Source of the DNA: Azadirachta indica
Lineage: Eukaryota; Streptophyta; Magnoliopsida; Sapindales; Meliaceae
Reading direction: 5' to 3'
DNA length: 64,000 bases
NCBI GenBank assembly: GCA_022749755.1
Contig: CM040445.1
Location: forward strand, 248,001 to 312,000
Part shown: positions 1 through 13,109 of the stretch, piece after piece
Position numbering within the stretch: the stretch's first letter is position 1
Layout of the letters: each line of letters begins with the position of its first letter
The notes under the pieces: generated by a model
Databases searched by the model: none
What the model was told of the DNA's origin: nothing
The model's input: the letters and a program-made list of their open reading frames with translations, nothing else
Translations under genes and position numbers: made by a program

Positions 1-1590
1 GGCCGTCCACGAAATAATATCATCACTTTCTGTTTCATAGAAGATTTGTGAAGCCTCTTTTATACTCCCACATTTTGAATACATATTGATTAAAGCACTT
101 TGTATCATAGCTGTGTGCTCCAATCCAATGGACATTACATGAGCATGGAGTTGAATCCCTTGCTCAAGAATTGCCATATTTCCACACACACTCAGCACAC
201 TAGCAAAAGCAAACTCATTTGGTCTTGGTCCTTCTCTTCTCATCAATGATAGATACTCAAAGCTTCTTCTCCACAACCTCCTTGAGAATAACCTCCAATT
301 ATAGTGCTCCATGAAATAATATCCCTCCTGCTCATCTCATGAAATACCCTTGAAGTTGAAATTAACTGTCCACATTTTGAATACATGGTCATGATGGAAT
401 TGGCCACTGACAAAGAATCCACAAGGCCTAAATGGAAAACATGGGCATGTAACTGCTTGCCCAGTTGGATTCTTGCAAGGTTGGCAGAAGCGGAGATAAC
501 TGCAGCAAAAGTATACTCATTGGGTTTCACATCTGATTCTCTCATTTTTACAAATGCTTCAAAAGCATTTTCCTCGTGACCCATTTGAACATAAGTTGTT
601 ATTGTTGTTGTCCATGAAACCACATCAGGCGCGCTCATTCTTTCAAACAAACACAAACCATAGTCTAATTTCCCACATTTGTTATACATTGTAGCAAGAG
701 AGTTAGCAACAAATGAGCTCACATCAAAACCTCTCTTTATGGTGTGAGTATGAATCTCCCTTCCACAACTCAAAGCACCTGAATCAGCACAAGCCTTTAA
801 TGCAATAGCATACGTGTATGAATCACACTGCACTTTTGATCTCCACATTTCAGAAAAGTAAACCACTCCCTCCTTATTATAACCAGAACGAACAAGGCCC
901 GTAATAATAGCAGTCCAGGATACTACATTCCTCAATGGCATTTCATCAAAAACTCTACAACCAAGCTCAATTTTTCCAAATTTGGAGTACATGTCTAAAA
1001 GCGCACTACCCACGAAAACAGAGTTCACAAAACCGGTTTTTGCTGTATATCCATGTAATGATTCTCCGTAATTAACATTCACATTGAGTGCAGAAGCTTT
1101 GAGAGCAAGGCTTAGTATAAAGGGATCCATGTTCATTCCAGGCTCAACCCACATTTTCGAAAACAATGCCAAAGCTTCAGTGGAGCCCATGACATTGACA
1201 TAACCAGATATCATAGTGGTCCACGAAATCTCGTCTCGGTAACGCATTGTATCAAACATTTTTGCGAGCATCGGATAAGTAGCCGGTTTTCACTAGTTGC
1301 TTGAGTCGAGAATTGACATCAAGCATGTTTAAAGGAATAGGTAATTCAAGTGATTGAGAAAGTTGGTCCGGTTTTGGAGGCCAAACCGGCGAATGTCGTC
1401 GTTCAGAGTAAGAGATGGCTGAGCTGCTAAACAGTCTGCTGATACGTGGCCGATTTGATAGCAGCATGTTTCTTGTCATTGTGGAACAGCCATGCACATG
1501 CACCATCCATTGCTCTCGCGCACATAACCGACACTCATTTGAGAATTTAGATTCGGATCGTAAGCCCAACACTATATAGCCCAAATACAA
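1..1590 (-). pseudogene. E-subgroup PPR protein, left-arm copy (cut by window edge, frameshifted)
   Basis: Inverted copy of the gene at 43699-45956, running off the window at base 1. The frame opens at 1590. It is broken first by a fifth T in the run 1259-1263 (the other arm has four), and again near 259-262, where one base is missing at the start of the motif containing EYLSLMRREG. Between the breaks, tandem 35-residue PPR motifs with VISWT and DMYSK signatures are clear. The second break is shared by both arms; the first is private to this arm and looks like a homopolymer error. The family binds organellar RNA. Confidence 0.85.
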
Positions 1591-2363
1591 AACGCAGTGT
1601 TTTGACGTCGGCCGTGTCCAATTCGCAATTTTCTCTTTTTCCGTTTTTTATTTTGGGTAATTGATTTTTTTTAATTTTGTGGGTTCTAAAAGTAAATTTT
1701 ATTCAGCACCTTTTCATTGTATTAAACAGTTGACATATTGTCTATACTTCAACTATATGTTATTTTGTCTGACATCTAACTATATGATATTATATAGTTG
1801 TGTTACGCATACAATTATATTATAAAATGAACGTAAATATATTTTATACACAAAGGATGATATTTATGAAAGTGACAGTATCTTACATGATGTTGCATAA
1901 CAATATGTTGCCTATGATTATTACGGTAAGAGTAACAATGTTTAGATGCATATAGAAAACAACAGAGAGAAGTTATAAAATAGAAAGAAGGAATTTGATT
2001 GGTTACACTTTGATCAGATTTTCAAGCCATTCTCTTGGAGCATTTTACAATCTGATCTTAAGCAAGCAATAAAAAAAAACCTAATTAAAAACCATCTGTT
2101 TCTGCTGACAACAAAGTTTCGAAACTCTTCCACTTTCATCCTTTCCTGACAGAGTTTTGCCTAAAGAACTCGGTTGATATATAGCGAAAACACAACAAAG
2201 ATACAGAGATTTAACATATACTTAAAAAAGTCCTAGCTACTCTCCTGGACGAGTAACGTTCATCACTAGGGGAGACAACTTCCCAAAACTTTACCTATGA
2301 CTACAATTAAACAGGTTTATAGTTATTACAGTGACATCCAATCCCGTCACACGAGATTCAGTT
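1591..2363. other. Intergenic: PPR promoter side and mannanase 3' side (left arm)
   Basis: AT-rich and without a plausible coding frame. It should hold the 5' flank of the minus-strand PPR gene and the 3' untranslated region of the mannanase. Its twin is 42927-43698. Confidence 0.6.
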
Positions 2364-4651
2364 TCAGTTTCCAATATGCCTTCCCCTGATTCCGCCCTGC
2401 CAGTGTCCCCTCCTTATGGCCCTTGCCCTCTTCCACCTCTCGACATTTCTCATTCTTGCAAAAATCTTGCGAATTTGATACAACTTGTTAGCTTGTTGAG
2501 TGATCAAATTTGCTGTTGAGGGGCTTTGGCTCAAAACTATCTCATAACCATCTCGAAAAGAGTCCATTCCTCCGGTTAGAAGTTGCCAAAACAGGCCTCC
2601 AGCTGCTGCACCTTCTCTTTTTGCTGATGAGTAAATCTTGTAGTACACAGTATTGAACATAACATCTCTCTGGTGGGTGCTGTAACCAGGATCTTTCCAT
2701 GATTTCCCGAATTCTGTGATGAGTATGGGCTTCCGTAGAATGTATTGTGCATCCTGGATGTGGGTGTTGAGCCAGTTGTTCAGGAAAGAAAGCTGATATT
2801 GATCATTTGAGCTGGATAACCTGTTCATGCAACAATATTATCTAAATAACACCCTATAATTTATTTTTGGTAATAGTTATGAAATCGTTTCAAATGTTTT
2901 ACTTGAACTCTTTTCATAAAACGAGAGTATTATAATTAGATACTATATAGATAACATTTACCATTGATCAGGATATGAATGAACTGTTGCAAAATCAATG
3001 CCAGGGATCCGGTTGTTAGCAATGAAGTCTGTCCCAATTTCAAGATTAGGATTGAGTCTCTTCCTCTGAGGTGTTGATTGTCCGTAAAATCCTTCTAAAC
3101 CAGCGTCCAGCAAGTGATTTCTGTCTATGGACTTTACGTAGGAAGCTATTTCCATTATCCAAGCCTATCATACAACCAATGAGCAATAAGTTAAGCGTGA
3201 ATCCCATGAAGACAAAAGTAAAAAACTAACAAAATCATAAAGCAGTTAGATCTAGTTGTTGAAAAGGTAAATAAAATTTTCACATTCACGAATGGGGTTT
3301 TGCTTTCATGGAGGTGGGTGGAGAAATGTAAACTCTTGATGGCTAATCTATTATGGACCAACCAAATGAAACTAAATTTAAAATGAGAATACATCAAGCT
3401 GAAACGAAGTAGACTATTAATGGATAAAAGTTGCTAGGTAATGTTAGTTCTTAAGGTCTAAACAAATTAACAAGTAACAGAAGAAGTGGAAAGATTATCG
3501 ACCTGAATGGTCCTTCCAGAGGGATCTGATGTGCATCTAGGCTCATTCATAAGCTCCCAGGCCATAATTGTTGGATCATCTTTGTAGTGAATTCCAGTAA
3601 AGCTATTATATCTATTAAGAACAGTCTGCAAAAAGCACAGACAAATTGGACTAAGCATCTTTCATGTCATGACATAAAGAAGAGGCTCAGAAACTTTATA
3701 TAATCATGTATCAACTGAAATCTTTCAGGAAAACCAATATCCAATCAGTAACTGAAATTTCATAACAGTACTATGATTTTTTTTTTCTTATAATAGAACT
3801 AAACAGCACATAAAAAGTGAAAATGTATTCATCACCAAAATAGAGCACAAATCAGGAGCTGTACGGCCTTTTCTGCTTTTCAATTAAAACTGCGATTACT
3901 ACTACCCATTAGGAATGTTTCATCCAAAACAATAGCAAGACTTAACAACAGCAAAGCAAATTAAAGATATCTTCACTCTAAGAAGGAAAAAATAAAAACT
4001 TGCCCTTATATGGTTCTTGTAGTAACCCTTAACAACAGAGTTTCTAAAGAAATCATCATCAGAAGTCAGGTACTGGCCTTGACTTCTAGCCCAGTTGACA
4101 TACTGTTTCTTCCCCCCAAAGCTTTCGTAGTTGTTGGCCAAGCTCAGTATGAGCTTGATTCCATATTTTCTTGCCTCAGCTATGACAAAATCCAATCCCT
4201 TTTAAATCATCGAACAAACAAAATATTAGAATCCATATAATCAGAATTATGAACTTCAAAAATTATATACGAATAAAGGAAATTGTTTAAAACCAAAAGG
4301 ATCAGCGTGTGAGAGATAGACCTTAAACATTTGCTCATTGTAGGAGCCAGGAGAATACTGTAAAGGTCTGTAACCACCATCACTGAAAGCCCAAGTTCTA
4401 GCAACAGTGAGGCCATGGCTTGCAGCTTCATGAAAAGCAGTTGATACTTTGGATCTCTGAGATGGATCAGAAGCTACATACATTAACCAGTAGGCATTAA
4501 ATCCATTTGCATAGTAGAGATTACCATTCAACAGAAAATGTGTTCCTCTAGTTCTGATAAAACCATCTCCTGCTTCAACATAGATGTTGGAAGATTGCTG
4601 AAGGATTAAAATGGCCAAAAAGAGAGCAAAAGACAAATGTAAGAACTTCAT
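2364..4651 (-). CDS. MAN7: Mannan endo-1,4-beta-mannosidase (GH5), left-arm copy
   Basis: Five exons on the minus strand: 4322-4651, 4004-4198, 3503-3625, 2962-3164 and 2364-2820, giving 435 aa. The frame is open throughout, as in the other arm. The enzyme hydrolyses internal beta-1,4 bonds of cell-wall mannans and is secreted: the first ~27 residues are hydrophobic and end near VEAGDG. The GH5 acid/base is E203 in MNEPRC and the nucleophile is E320 in LITEFGKS. Intron 2 starts GC (AGG|GCAAGT), not GT. The start at 4651 is preferred because the signal peptide follows directly; an in-frame ATG at 4735 would add 28 residues before it. The C-terminus carries an Arg-rich tail of about 35 residues. 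The paralogue name rests on synteny next to ERA, as in Arabidopsis At5g66460. Confidence 0.92.
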
Positions 4652-4686
4652 CCCTGTCTCACTCCTCTGAGTGGATGGAGGAATAC

Positions 4687-4705
4687 TGTTTATATATATA
4701 AAAGG
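4687..4705 (-). promoter_or_regulatory. Probable TATA box of the mannanase, left arm
   Basis: A TATATATATAAA-type run lies about 40-50 bases upstream of the chosen ATG on the minus strand. The right-arm version is 3 bases longer. Position and composition suit a TATA box with a very short leader, but no transcript start is visible. Confidence 0.45.
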
Positions 4706-6447
4706 AGATATTATAACGTTTTGAAAGGAGAGCAATTGAAGATGAGGGTTTTTAAGCAGTTGGCTGTGATCGAAGTTTGTCCGGTTATAACTGCAATAAT
4801 AATATATTAAATTATAAAAATTAACAGTGTCCCCTCAGTAACCTAAAATGGAACTATTCTTTATACTTCATTGCAGTATACATCAAGGTAAATTGGTTCT
4901 CAGAATTACAAACAAAATTCACACGGATCATCAACAATTTCATGTTCAACATCATCCTGTTGGCATGATTTAACGCATGGGAAACAAGTGGGGATCTATT
5001 AAAAAAAAGAAGAAAGAGAAGTGACGCATCAGATATTAAAATAAGATATCGGGATATGATCATTATCGCTCATTAAAAATATGGTGGGAAGACTTGATTT
5101 TATTTTAGCCGTCCCTCCAACAATGATGAAATTTGTTACAGATTTAAACTGAGTATATTAACTGACTTTAGAGTGAGTTTTGCCAATATCCAATTATTTT
5201 CTAATTAACAAAGTGAGCATTTCTACAGCAATTTTACATTTTCAAGTGTTGCAACACATAATTCAACAACCATGGGCCCTGGCTGTAGGGCATCTTCAAC
5301 CAATTCTTTAATTCTGGCCAACCGTGGATTAATACAGCAAAACTGTTTGAAAAATCTTGGCAACAGCCGTTGGATTTTAATTTTTACTTTAATATTTTGA
5401 TCCCCTGGTCTTTATCAGAAAGCCAAAAAGCTTGGCAGCCATTGGAAACTTCATGAAGGCTTGTCAATCAATTGATGTGTTTTGAGGGCGCGGCATATAA
5501 AACATAACGACTTTCATTTCTATTCTGACATCTGAACCTATTCGGATTCAGCTTCCCCACGGCACGGCATCTATAAACACATACTTCACTTGCATGTCTC
5601 ATGTCTCATGTCTCATGTCTCATGTCTCATCTGACACAACACGCGGCGTAACCCATGTGAGAAATAATATCCAATGCTGTTTTTAATTTAAATGGACCTC
5701 TTTTGCTTCTAGAATTTTCCGTTTCGACTATTTTTCATTGAATTACCTAGTGTAAACACAGTTGCATGTTCCAGCGCCAATTCTTTATCAATGTTTATGC
5801 ATCGTTTAAATATTTTTTTTCATGTCCTCGGTGTTCGTTTTCCTCTAACATATCAAATTTTTATTTCATCCAGCTTAAAGTAAACATGGTTTGATATTGA
5901 TATCGTCCTTTGTAGACTTGTTTACCCTAGAGTCCATTCGGTTTGAAAGGAAAAGTTCAAAAAGTATTGGAGAAAAAACTGGCAAGACGGGAGCTGATGG
6001 GGTCCTTCTCCGCCGACACATTAATTGGCGCGATTTGCGGATCTACTTGTCTGAAGACATGTGGCATGGGACGTCTGGTCATTTACCATGAATTCCTAAC
6101 TCACCCGGAACTTAGACTGCGGCCCGTTGGCATATATTTCTGACATGGGCGCAGACCACAACCCAAAATGGGCTTCAAGTTTTCAGGTCCAACCTTTTGT
6201 ATCCCATGTTATGCCTTGTTACAATTGAGCCCCAGGGACTGTGAATGGACGCAAATTTATCCAATATCACAACAGAAGGAGATGAACAAATCATCTTCAT
6301 GAAGATTAAAAGCAAGATCAATAAAATGAAGGTATCTATAATAATCAACAAAACTACGACCAAAATCTAGAGCTATATAATCTCTACAGGGACCTGACCA
6401 TCTTGACTTACATAGTGAGGACGGGTCAAATTTGATAAAACCTCACA
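4706..6447. other. Intergenic between mannanase and ERA (left arm)
   Basis: No credible gene; short open frames such as those at 5891-6143 lack family features. It includes the five-copy 7-bp tandem repeat at 5593-5627 and the 3' flank of ERA. Twin region: 38840-40580. Confidence 0.6.
5593..5627. repeat. 7-bp tandem repeat, 5 copies (left arm)
   Basis: CATGTCT is repeated five times head to tail. The matching place in the other arm (39661-39688) has four copies of the complement, so copy number differs between the arms. Confidence 0.9.
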
Positions 6448-9400
6448 TCATAATGCTCGAATCTGTCCCCCATAACCATAATGCTTCAAAAGTCCTTCGT
6501 CCTGCCGCCAATTCTCTTTTACTTTTACTTCAATCTGTTCCATAAAAAGAGTTAAGCTGAATATTTTCCAACCTCAGAGACAAGAAATATTCTCTGATGC
6601 AGTTGCATGAACTTAATGCATCAGCATAACTGAAGATGCTGATAATGAAAATGTACCAACTGAGTTCAAAGCCAGATAATTCATCATCAGATAAAACGAC
6701 ACAGATTATTATTATTATTGTTGTTGTTGTTGTTGTTGTTATTATCATCATCATCATCATCATCATCATCAGTTATTATTGCAATTATTACAAAAGGATT
6801 ACAGTTCAAGTTGGCACCTCAAGGTAGACTTTCTTCTGTAAGAAATCTTCAATGTCAAGTCGAGCAGCTGTTGCAAGTAGTTTTAGAGCCTTCCCTCCCT
6901 ACAAGTTTTATGAACACTCAAAAAGTCAGAGAAACCACATCAAATGCTGTGCTAGTGTCCACCTCTTAATATGTATGTGGAGATTAAATCTTGGACATGG
7001 AACTTTGATGAGCAAGTCCATGTCCTAAATGAAGCTTTGGGGCCAGGGGTGGTGGTTGAAAGACAAATAACACGTGAATTTCATCTGCAGCAATCAATAT
7101 GCTGCAGGATTATGCATGCTGATAACTTTTGTAGAACCATTATTTGCCAAATTTTAGCAGAATTGAAACAAGATCTCTGACGGGCCCAAAATATGTTCTC
7201 CTTCACATGTTAATGCCTCCTCTTGCTACCCTCATTTTTGTCCTGCCTCTTAGCAACAGCTCTACTCCCTGTACAAGCCAAGGCCCCTATTTCAACCCAT
7301 CACCATATTAGGGGCCTTGCTGACTCTAAGGTCTTCAAAACAATCATACACTGAGGAATTATGCAAAAACAACCAATTACAGGACTCACTTACTTTTCCA
7401 ATGAGTATTATCTTTTGTGTGTTTTTCTCTACAACAATCTCCACTTGTATAAAATCTTTGGCAGTTGGCCGAGTTTTGTAACTCACGACATTAACCTGCA
7501 GGATTCAGATATCAAAAAACCAAAATTGTCAAGTACACATCCCAAAAGTTTAAAAGGAATTGAAATCTATTAGTGCAAATTGATACATACCTGACATGCA
7601 TAAGGGACTTCATCACGGTATTGCATAAAGATCTTTTCTCTAATAATCTCACCTACAAAGAACCTTTCTGGGTGCTCACTAACAATATCCTGAAACTCAT
7701 AAATATGCCAAGGTAAAGGATTTACATTCAGGAAGCAGCCAATCTCTTGCAGTAACAAATATTACAGGAAATGATCAAAATGCACTCATAGATAGGCCAA
7801 GGCACCCAACCCTCAGGACTTACCAAAACTAGATCTTCCTATACCAGAAAGGGAAAGGAAGCTGAACCCATGCTGATGGATAGCCAACCCCTTAATTTGT
7901 TCCACACAGTGTACTATTATGAGCCATACCAGGCAAAATCTACCTATAACATCTGTAGCTATCCAAGAATGCCAATAGATCTAATTTGGCACTACAAAGG
8001 CAACAATTTAAACAGCTTCACAAATGGAACCCCAGGAAATGAATCCAGGTATGATTATCACTTCTTTTACATTTTTCCACTGGGAAAATCTCCAAACATG
8101 GATTTCAGACATCCATCATGTTGTCTCTAAATTGTGCAACTAATTTCAAACATTGGGTTGCGGCCATCTAAAAGGTTAAGAGTCATAGCCAAAATTGCTG
8201 TGAAAGACCAGCAATGCTCATTTCTTTTAGGAGGAAATAGAAATCACAAAGACAACAAGAAACAGGAATCTTGGTACAAGAAACAGGAATCTTGGTACAA
8301 GAAACAGGAACCTTGATTCTTAGGTTTAATCATACCTTTGGATAATAAGCTGGCCCAACAGGAAGTTTTGATAATATCCAATCCTTGACATCTTCCACTC
8401 CATGACCATATTTTGCACTCACAGGTATAACTTCGTCAACATCTGTAAATTTCTCATACCACTGCAAGGAATGTGATATCTCGTTAGAAAGCAAAGATTC
8501 AAAGAAGAAGGAAATGTAAGAAACATAAATGGAATGTTATCAGAATGGCTGGATTATCAAATTAGCAACCTCTTTTATCAATAATAATAAGAAAACACAA
8601 CTCTCTCAGCAGAAGTACTGTATTCAATTTTTTACATGCTAAAATGTAAATCAATGATGAGTTCTGACCTCAAGCTTTTTTGCAATTTCACCTGGCTTGA
8701 TCAAATCCTTCTTATTCAATACCAGCAAAATTGGCAACTTATCTCTGAGGTCTCCCACACCTTCTTCCAAAACTTTGTCAATCTACAAAAGTTGAAATGA
8801 ATTAAGAAGAAGGAAACAAAATATTGCCATAAAGTGAAATAGAAGGAAGTATACTTTTTCAGGAGCTTTGCATGCATCAACAAGAACTATAACACAGTCT
8901 GCATTAATCGCAGCACTGCGAACATTCCTCATCATCATTGAGTCCAACTTGTGCATTTTCTTCTCAATAACACCAGGAGTATCATAAAGTATCATCTGCA
9001 AGCAACACTTTAGTCAAATTAATTATTTTAAACAGTTACATAATTGTAAGAAGAGTGGAACACCTCCAGGCAGAGCAAAAGGAATGGAGATAGAGAAGAG
9101 AAGTTAAAAACTGGAGCAGCATCACTTATAAGATTGACTTGGTCTACGATTAAATGAGCTATACAATATCCATTACCGATGAACAAAGCTTAACATATTG
9201 TACTAATATTGCCATTAGTTAGAAAATTTTGATGTGATGGATGCCTGAATCTTCACATTCACCATTTGTTAAGGCAATGCATACAAGATAGCAGTGTCCT
9301 AAAAAGTTGATTCCATCTCTAGAACTATCTCTTGGTGCGAATCGGTTGTAGAGCGACCTAACCTCTGGGTTAGTTTTGTAAAGGTGTACTCCCAATACAA

Positions 9401-11745
9401 AAGTCTAGAATAACTAGTAAGGTAATATCTCTGGTAACAACAAGGAAGTGTACATTATAAGATTTCTCTCAATTGACCTTCTAAAAGTGTTGGTGGCCCC
9501 TTTCTATAGCATAAGATATTATGCCACCAATAAATTACAGACTAATAGTATCATAAAGTTAACCATTAAATCAAGGTTTATAACCAGCAAAGACAATAAA
9601 AGAATAATGATCATATTTGATTACAAAATTTAACATATATTATAACGGTGAATCAATTATGATATAAGATATTTTGAAATCCAAGTATACAAAATATCCA
9701 ACAATCTCCTTCTATTTCATACTACACAAAATAATTACTGGGTAACATTTTAGAATCCAGTATATATGTACTGATGCCTTTCAAGTTATGAATCAATCAT
9801 TGGACAACTATGAACCAACAACTAGAATCATGTATAAGAGGAACTTGGTTAAATATAAAATTTCTACGAACTAATGTCTCTTTGAGCAAGTCAAAGGACT
9901 AACTACTCATACTCAATTCTCTACAATTAACATGTTTTCTAATTTGACATTTTAACAGTTACTAATGATATTTGCATAATTCATTACATACGTAATTTAA
10001 CAAATTTGTACATCATAGTAAGACAGCAACATTGAAGCAACAACTGAAGATAATTAATGGATGCTGATCATTAATCATACAAGCATATAAAATCAAATAC
10101 AACTACCATTTGTTCATATGAGGGCTGGAATTCAGAAATATGATGCAATTTTATAATATAAGCATAAGCATAATGGCTTACCACTATGCACTACATCATA
10201 TAAATATGTTTCAAGATCATGTGCTTTTAACAGGAAAAAACAATTCAATTAATCAAATCCATTACTCTAAGTTGCACACAAGCAACATATCCAATAAATA
10301 TTCAGGCAACATAATTAATAAAAGCTTAAATGCAAACATTGAAACATACGCCATTTTGTTTCCCGCCTACCCACATTTTGTTTTTAAAACTATCATGTTT
10401 TCTACCCTATACATAACAAGACAACAAATTCAAGATCAGCATTTCTCAAATCATGTATGCATTGAGAAGAATTCAAAAAAATGCCTATGTTTGAATTTGA
10501 TGAGGATATATCCTAAACATTGTCATAAAAATTTAATATGATGCTTGAATCATAATGCTCTCAATTTGTTAGGACAATGTCTACTTTAAGTATAGATTCC
10601 ATCCCACTAGGATTACATCCTGGTGCAAATCCAGTGTATGACCATCCAATGTCCATTATTCACTGGCTTAGTTTTGTAAAGATGCACTTCAACAAAATAC
10701 TAACATCTTGTAAGTTAATATCTCAGATGACAGGTAGGGAATGTATATTGTGAGACTATTAAATCACCTTCCAAAAGTGTGTTGGTGTTTATTTTTCTAG
10801 TATAAGATAAATCTTGCCACAATTAAATTAAAAATTGACAGTATCATAAAGTCAACCACTAAACCATGGTTGGTAACCAACAAAGAGGGTCAAAAAGAAC
10901 AATGACATAATTGGGTACAATATTTAATGTATATTATAGAGGTCAATCAATTAGCTATAATGCATTTTGAAACACAAATACCATAATATCCAACATTAGT
11001 TACATTATCTAACATGACTAAAATGAAACCCATCAGAATAATAGTAGTGCTATGCAGACAGAATAACATTTTGTGCTTCCAGCCTCATTCTGTCATCTGA
11101 TAGGAATATGTCACAATAATCAAGTTTAAGGTTATTGATTGTTAACCATAATCAAACCTGATACTCTGGACCAGAACATATACCAAGAATTCGGTGCCTT
11201 GTAGTTTGAGGCTTATTTGTAACTATTGAAAGCTTTTGACCTATCATTTGGTTTGCAAGAGTACTCTTTCCCACATTCGGCTTGCCAAGTACGGCCACAT
11301 ATCCTGCAATCGAGAAGACAACTACTACATTAATAGCGAAAGGTGAGAGGGAGCATTCTTTACAAATATCAAAAGAAAAGTAACTAACCACTTTTGTGGT
11401 CAGGCTGAGAGGAGTAGCCAAGCTCTTCAATCTCGTAGTCGTCAAGCATGGCCATGTTCCTGTCTGGTTTCTCGCTGAGGGACAGAAACGACGACTCATA
11501 ATCTTCACCAGACACTTCTTCTTCTTCATCGTTATCATCTGAGTCAAGTTCTAGCTGTCTGCTCCAAAGCTCTTGCCCCCTTGTCGTCGTTCTTTTTCAC
11601 ACAATAAAAGGTTCGAGTGGTTACTGCTTCTACAAATAAAACTTCTTCTGCCTTGGAACCGAAATTGAGTTTGTCGGGACGAGATTGTAACGTAATAAGG
11701 AAAGATGCTGTGAACAGAACAGGAAATGTGAAGAGTCGGCTCCAT
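6448..11745 (-). CDS. ERA: ERA-like GTPase, chloroplastic, left-arm copy (frameshift in exon 1)
   Basis: Nine exons on the minus strand: 11389-11745, 11158-11303, 8855-8995, 8669-8782, 8336-8461, 7591-7689, 7394-7495, 6818-6898 and 6448-6534. Exon 1 has two extra C (minus-strand G) in the run 11576-11580, which shifts the frame after about 55 residues; the other arm is correct there. In return, exon 4 here is intact (VLNKKD G4 motif), whereas the other arm has a 5-base duplication. The first ~45 residues look like a transit peptide, followed by an acidic linker. ERA binds 16S-type rRNA and assists small-subunit assembly; the neighbours and plastid-type leader suggest plastid action. Confidence 0.9.
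6705..6771. repeat. ATT/GTT/ATC compound microsatellite (left arm)
   Basis: Runs of TTA, then TTG/GTT, then ATC trinucleotides lie in the last ERA intron. They generate spurious poly-Met, poly-Leu and poly-Ser frames. Twin: 38514-38582. Confidence 0.9.
8258..8316. repeat. 21-bp tandem repeat, ~3 copies (left arm)
   Basis: A 21-base unit beginning AAGAAACAGGAATC occurs nearly three times inside ERA intron 5; the last copy has a substitution and is incomplete. Twin: 36968-37027. Confidence 0.85.
9235..9703. repeat. LTR-like repeat copy 1 in ERA intron 2 (left arm)
   Basis: Diverged direct repeat of 10539-10995. The ends are TGATGGATG and ATATCCAACA, so it starts TG and ends CA in both orientations, as LTRs do. 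No primer-binding site or gag/pol frame lies between the copies, so these could be solo LTRs of one retroelement family or the remnant of a small non-autonomous element. No target-site duplication is evident. Confidence 0.55.
10539..10995. repeat. LTR-like repeat copy 2 in ERA intron 2 (left arm)
   Basis: Second copy in the same orientation, starting TGATGCTTGAATC and ending ATATCCAACA. It shares many blocks with copy 1, such as TTAGTTTTGTAAAG and GTATCATAAAGT, but has diverged. About 830 bases separate the copies. Confidence 0.55.
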
Positions 11746-13109
11746 TATCGGAGCTTTGCTTCGACGTCGCTCATGTTCGTTTCGTTTGTCTGCTCATAAG
11801 TGCTATCGGTTGCGTTGCTGATGGATAAAATTTATTTAGTACGCTGTCGTTTTAACCTACTGTTTTACTTTATCCGAACTACGACGTTTCTAGAAACATA
11901 ACGGACTCGCGAGATTACTGCGGTTCGGTAATTCCTTCGAACTTCCTAATCGGGTTTCGCAGCGCAGTTCTTACAATATGTGAGCGTGATTGTTAAAAAC
12001 TATGCAATTACAGTACTATTGCACAAAACTACAAAAACCTTTTTAAAATCCGGTTTCTGAAAGATACAGGTGTTCTAGAGAAGATTAGATATCAAAGACG
12101 ACATTATATTTGAGCTCTTTCACAATTAAAAAAAAAAACATGAAGGCTTTCGTCAAGATATAACTTCAATTCCGGGTAGAAAACTTGAAATTCAAATTTC
12201 GTGTGCCTTGCTCGGTCTAGAACTCAATAGGCAGAGCATCCTTACTCGCAATGGTCTTCACTGCCAGTGATCCTGGCGTGCAGTTAAATTTATACAATCA
12301 ACTTTGATGCCCCATTATGGCATTTGAAACAATTAATAGAAAATAAAATTGAATACAGTAACAAGCCTCCCAGTTGTTTTCCAGTAAAAATATCACAAAA
12401 CATACTTCGGAGTCAGCTTCCTTCAAGTTATTGCAAAAACAGCATTAGGGCAGCTCTGAGTGTAACTTGTTTCATAATAATCCCAATGCAACAGAGCAAA
12501 AAAATGTGGGTCCTATATTGTGTTAAAGCTTAATAAAACATACATTTTTGTTGCAGACTTGAACGAAAACAAAATTCAAATGTTTTATGTAAAGCCACAA
12601 TACAATCTAATCTTCTTACCAAGCACCACACACTGCAGTTGAGATCCTGCTTGCATACACCTCTTAGAACAAAATATAGATATACCACGTATAAACCACT
12701 TTTTTCAACTCCATTAGGTAGTTAGTGTTCAGTTGCATAGGAGACTTGCACAAACCAAAACTTGGTTGCCCTCTTTTAGTCAAAGCTAGAATAGATAGGC
12801 ACTTACGAACAAACAATAACAGGCTTCATATTTGTGCACACGAATGAGCATGTGCAGCCTTTACTGCTCATACAACTAAGTAAATATTAATTTGATAACA
12901 TGGGCTGATTCAACTCAAAATTCAATACCTGCCGGTTAGCCATGAAAGGGCACAACTCGAAATACTCAAATTATTTTGTCAGTACTATACATCCTCTGCA
13001 AGCTGGAAATTGCAACTGATAAAAGCAAGGGATGCTATTGACAAGGTAGCATACAAGCTTTTTTATTCTCTCTACCTCCATGACATCACATCATATTTCA
13101 ATTTTCAAT
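11746..13109. other. Intergenic between ERA and the coiled-coil gene (left arm)
   Basis: Holds the 5' flank of ERA and the 3' flank of the coiled-coil gene. I see no gene in it. Twin: 32172-33536. Confidence 0.6.

Noticed and set aside
5593..5627. Short regular repeats resembling a CRISPR array
   Set aside because: The 7-bp units have no spacers, and this is plant nuclear DNA; it is a simple tandem repeat.
5891..6143. Two overlapping plus-strand frames of 66 residues
   Set aside because: No start context, domain or homology recognised; they lie downstream of ERA and are mirrored exactly in the other arm.
6530..6969. Open frames with long poly-Met, poly-Ile, poly-Leu or poly-Ser
   Set aside because: They are translations of the trinucleotide microsatellite in an ERA intron, mirrored at 38318-38757.
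9235..10995. Complete LTR retrotransposon between the two repeats
   Set aside because: No primer-binding site, polypurine tract, gag/pol frame or target-site duplication is visible.
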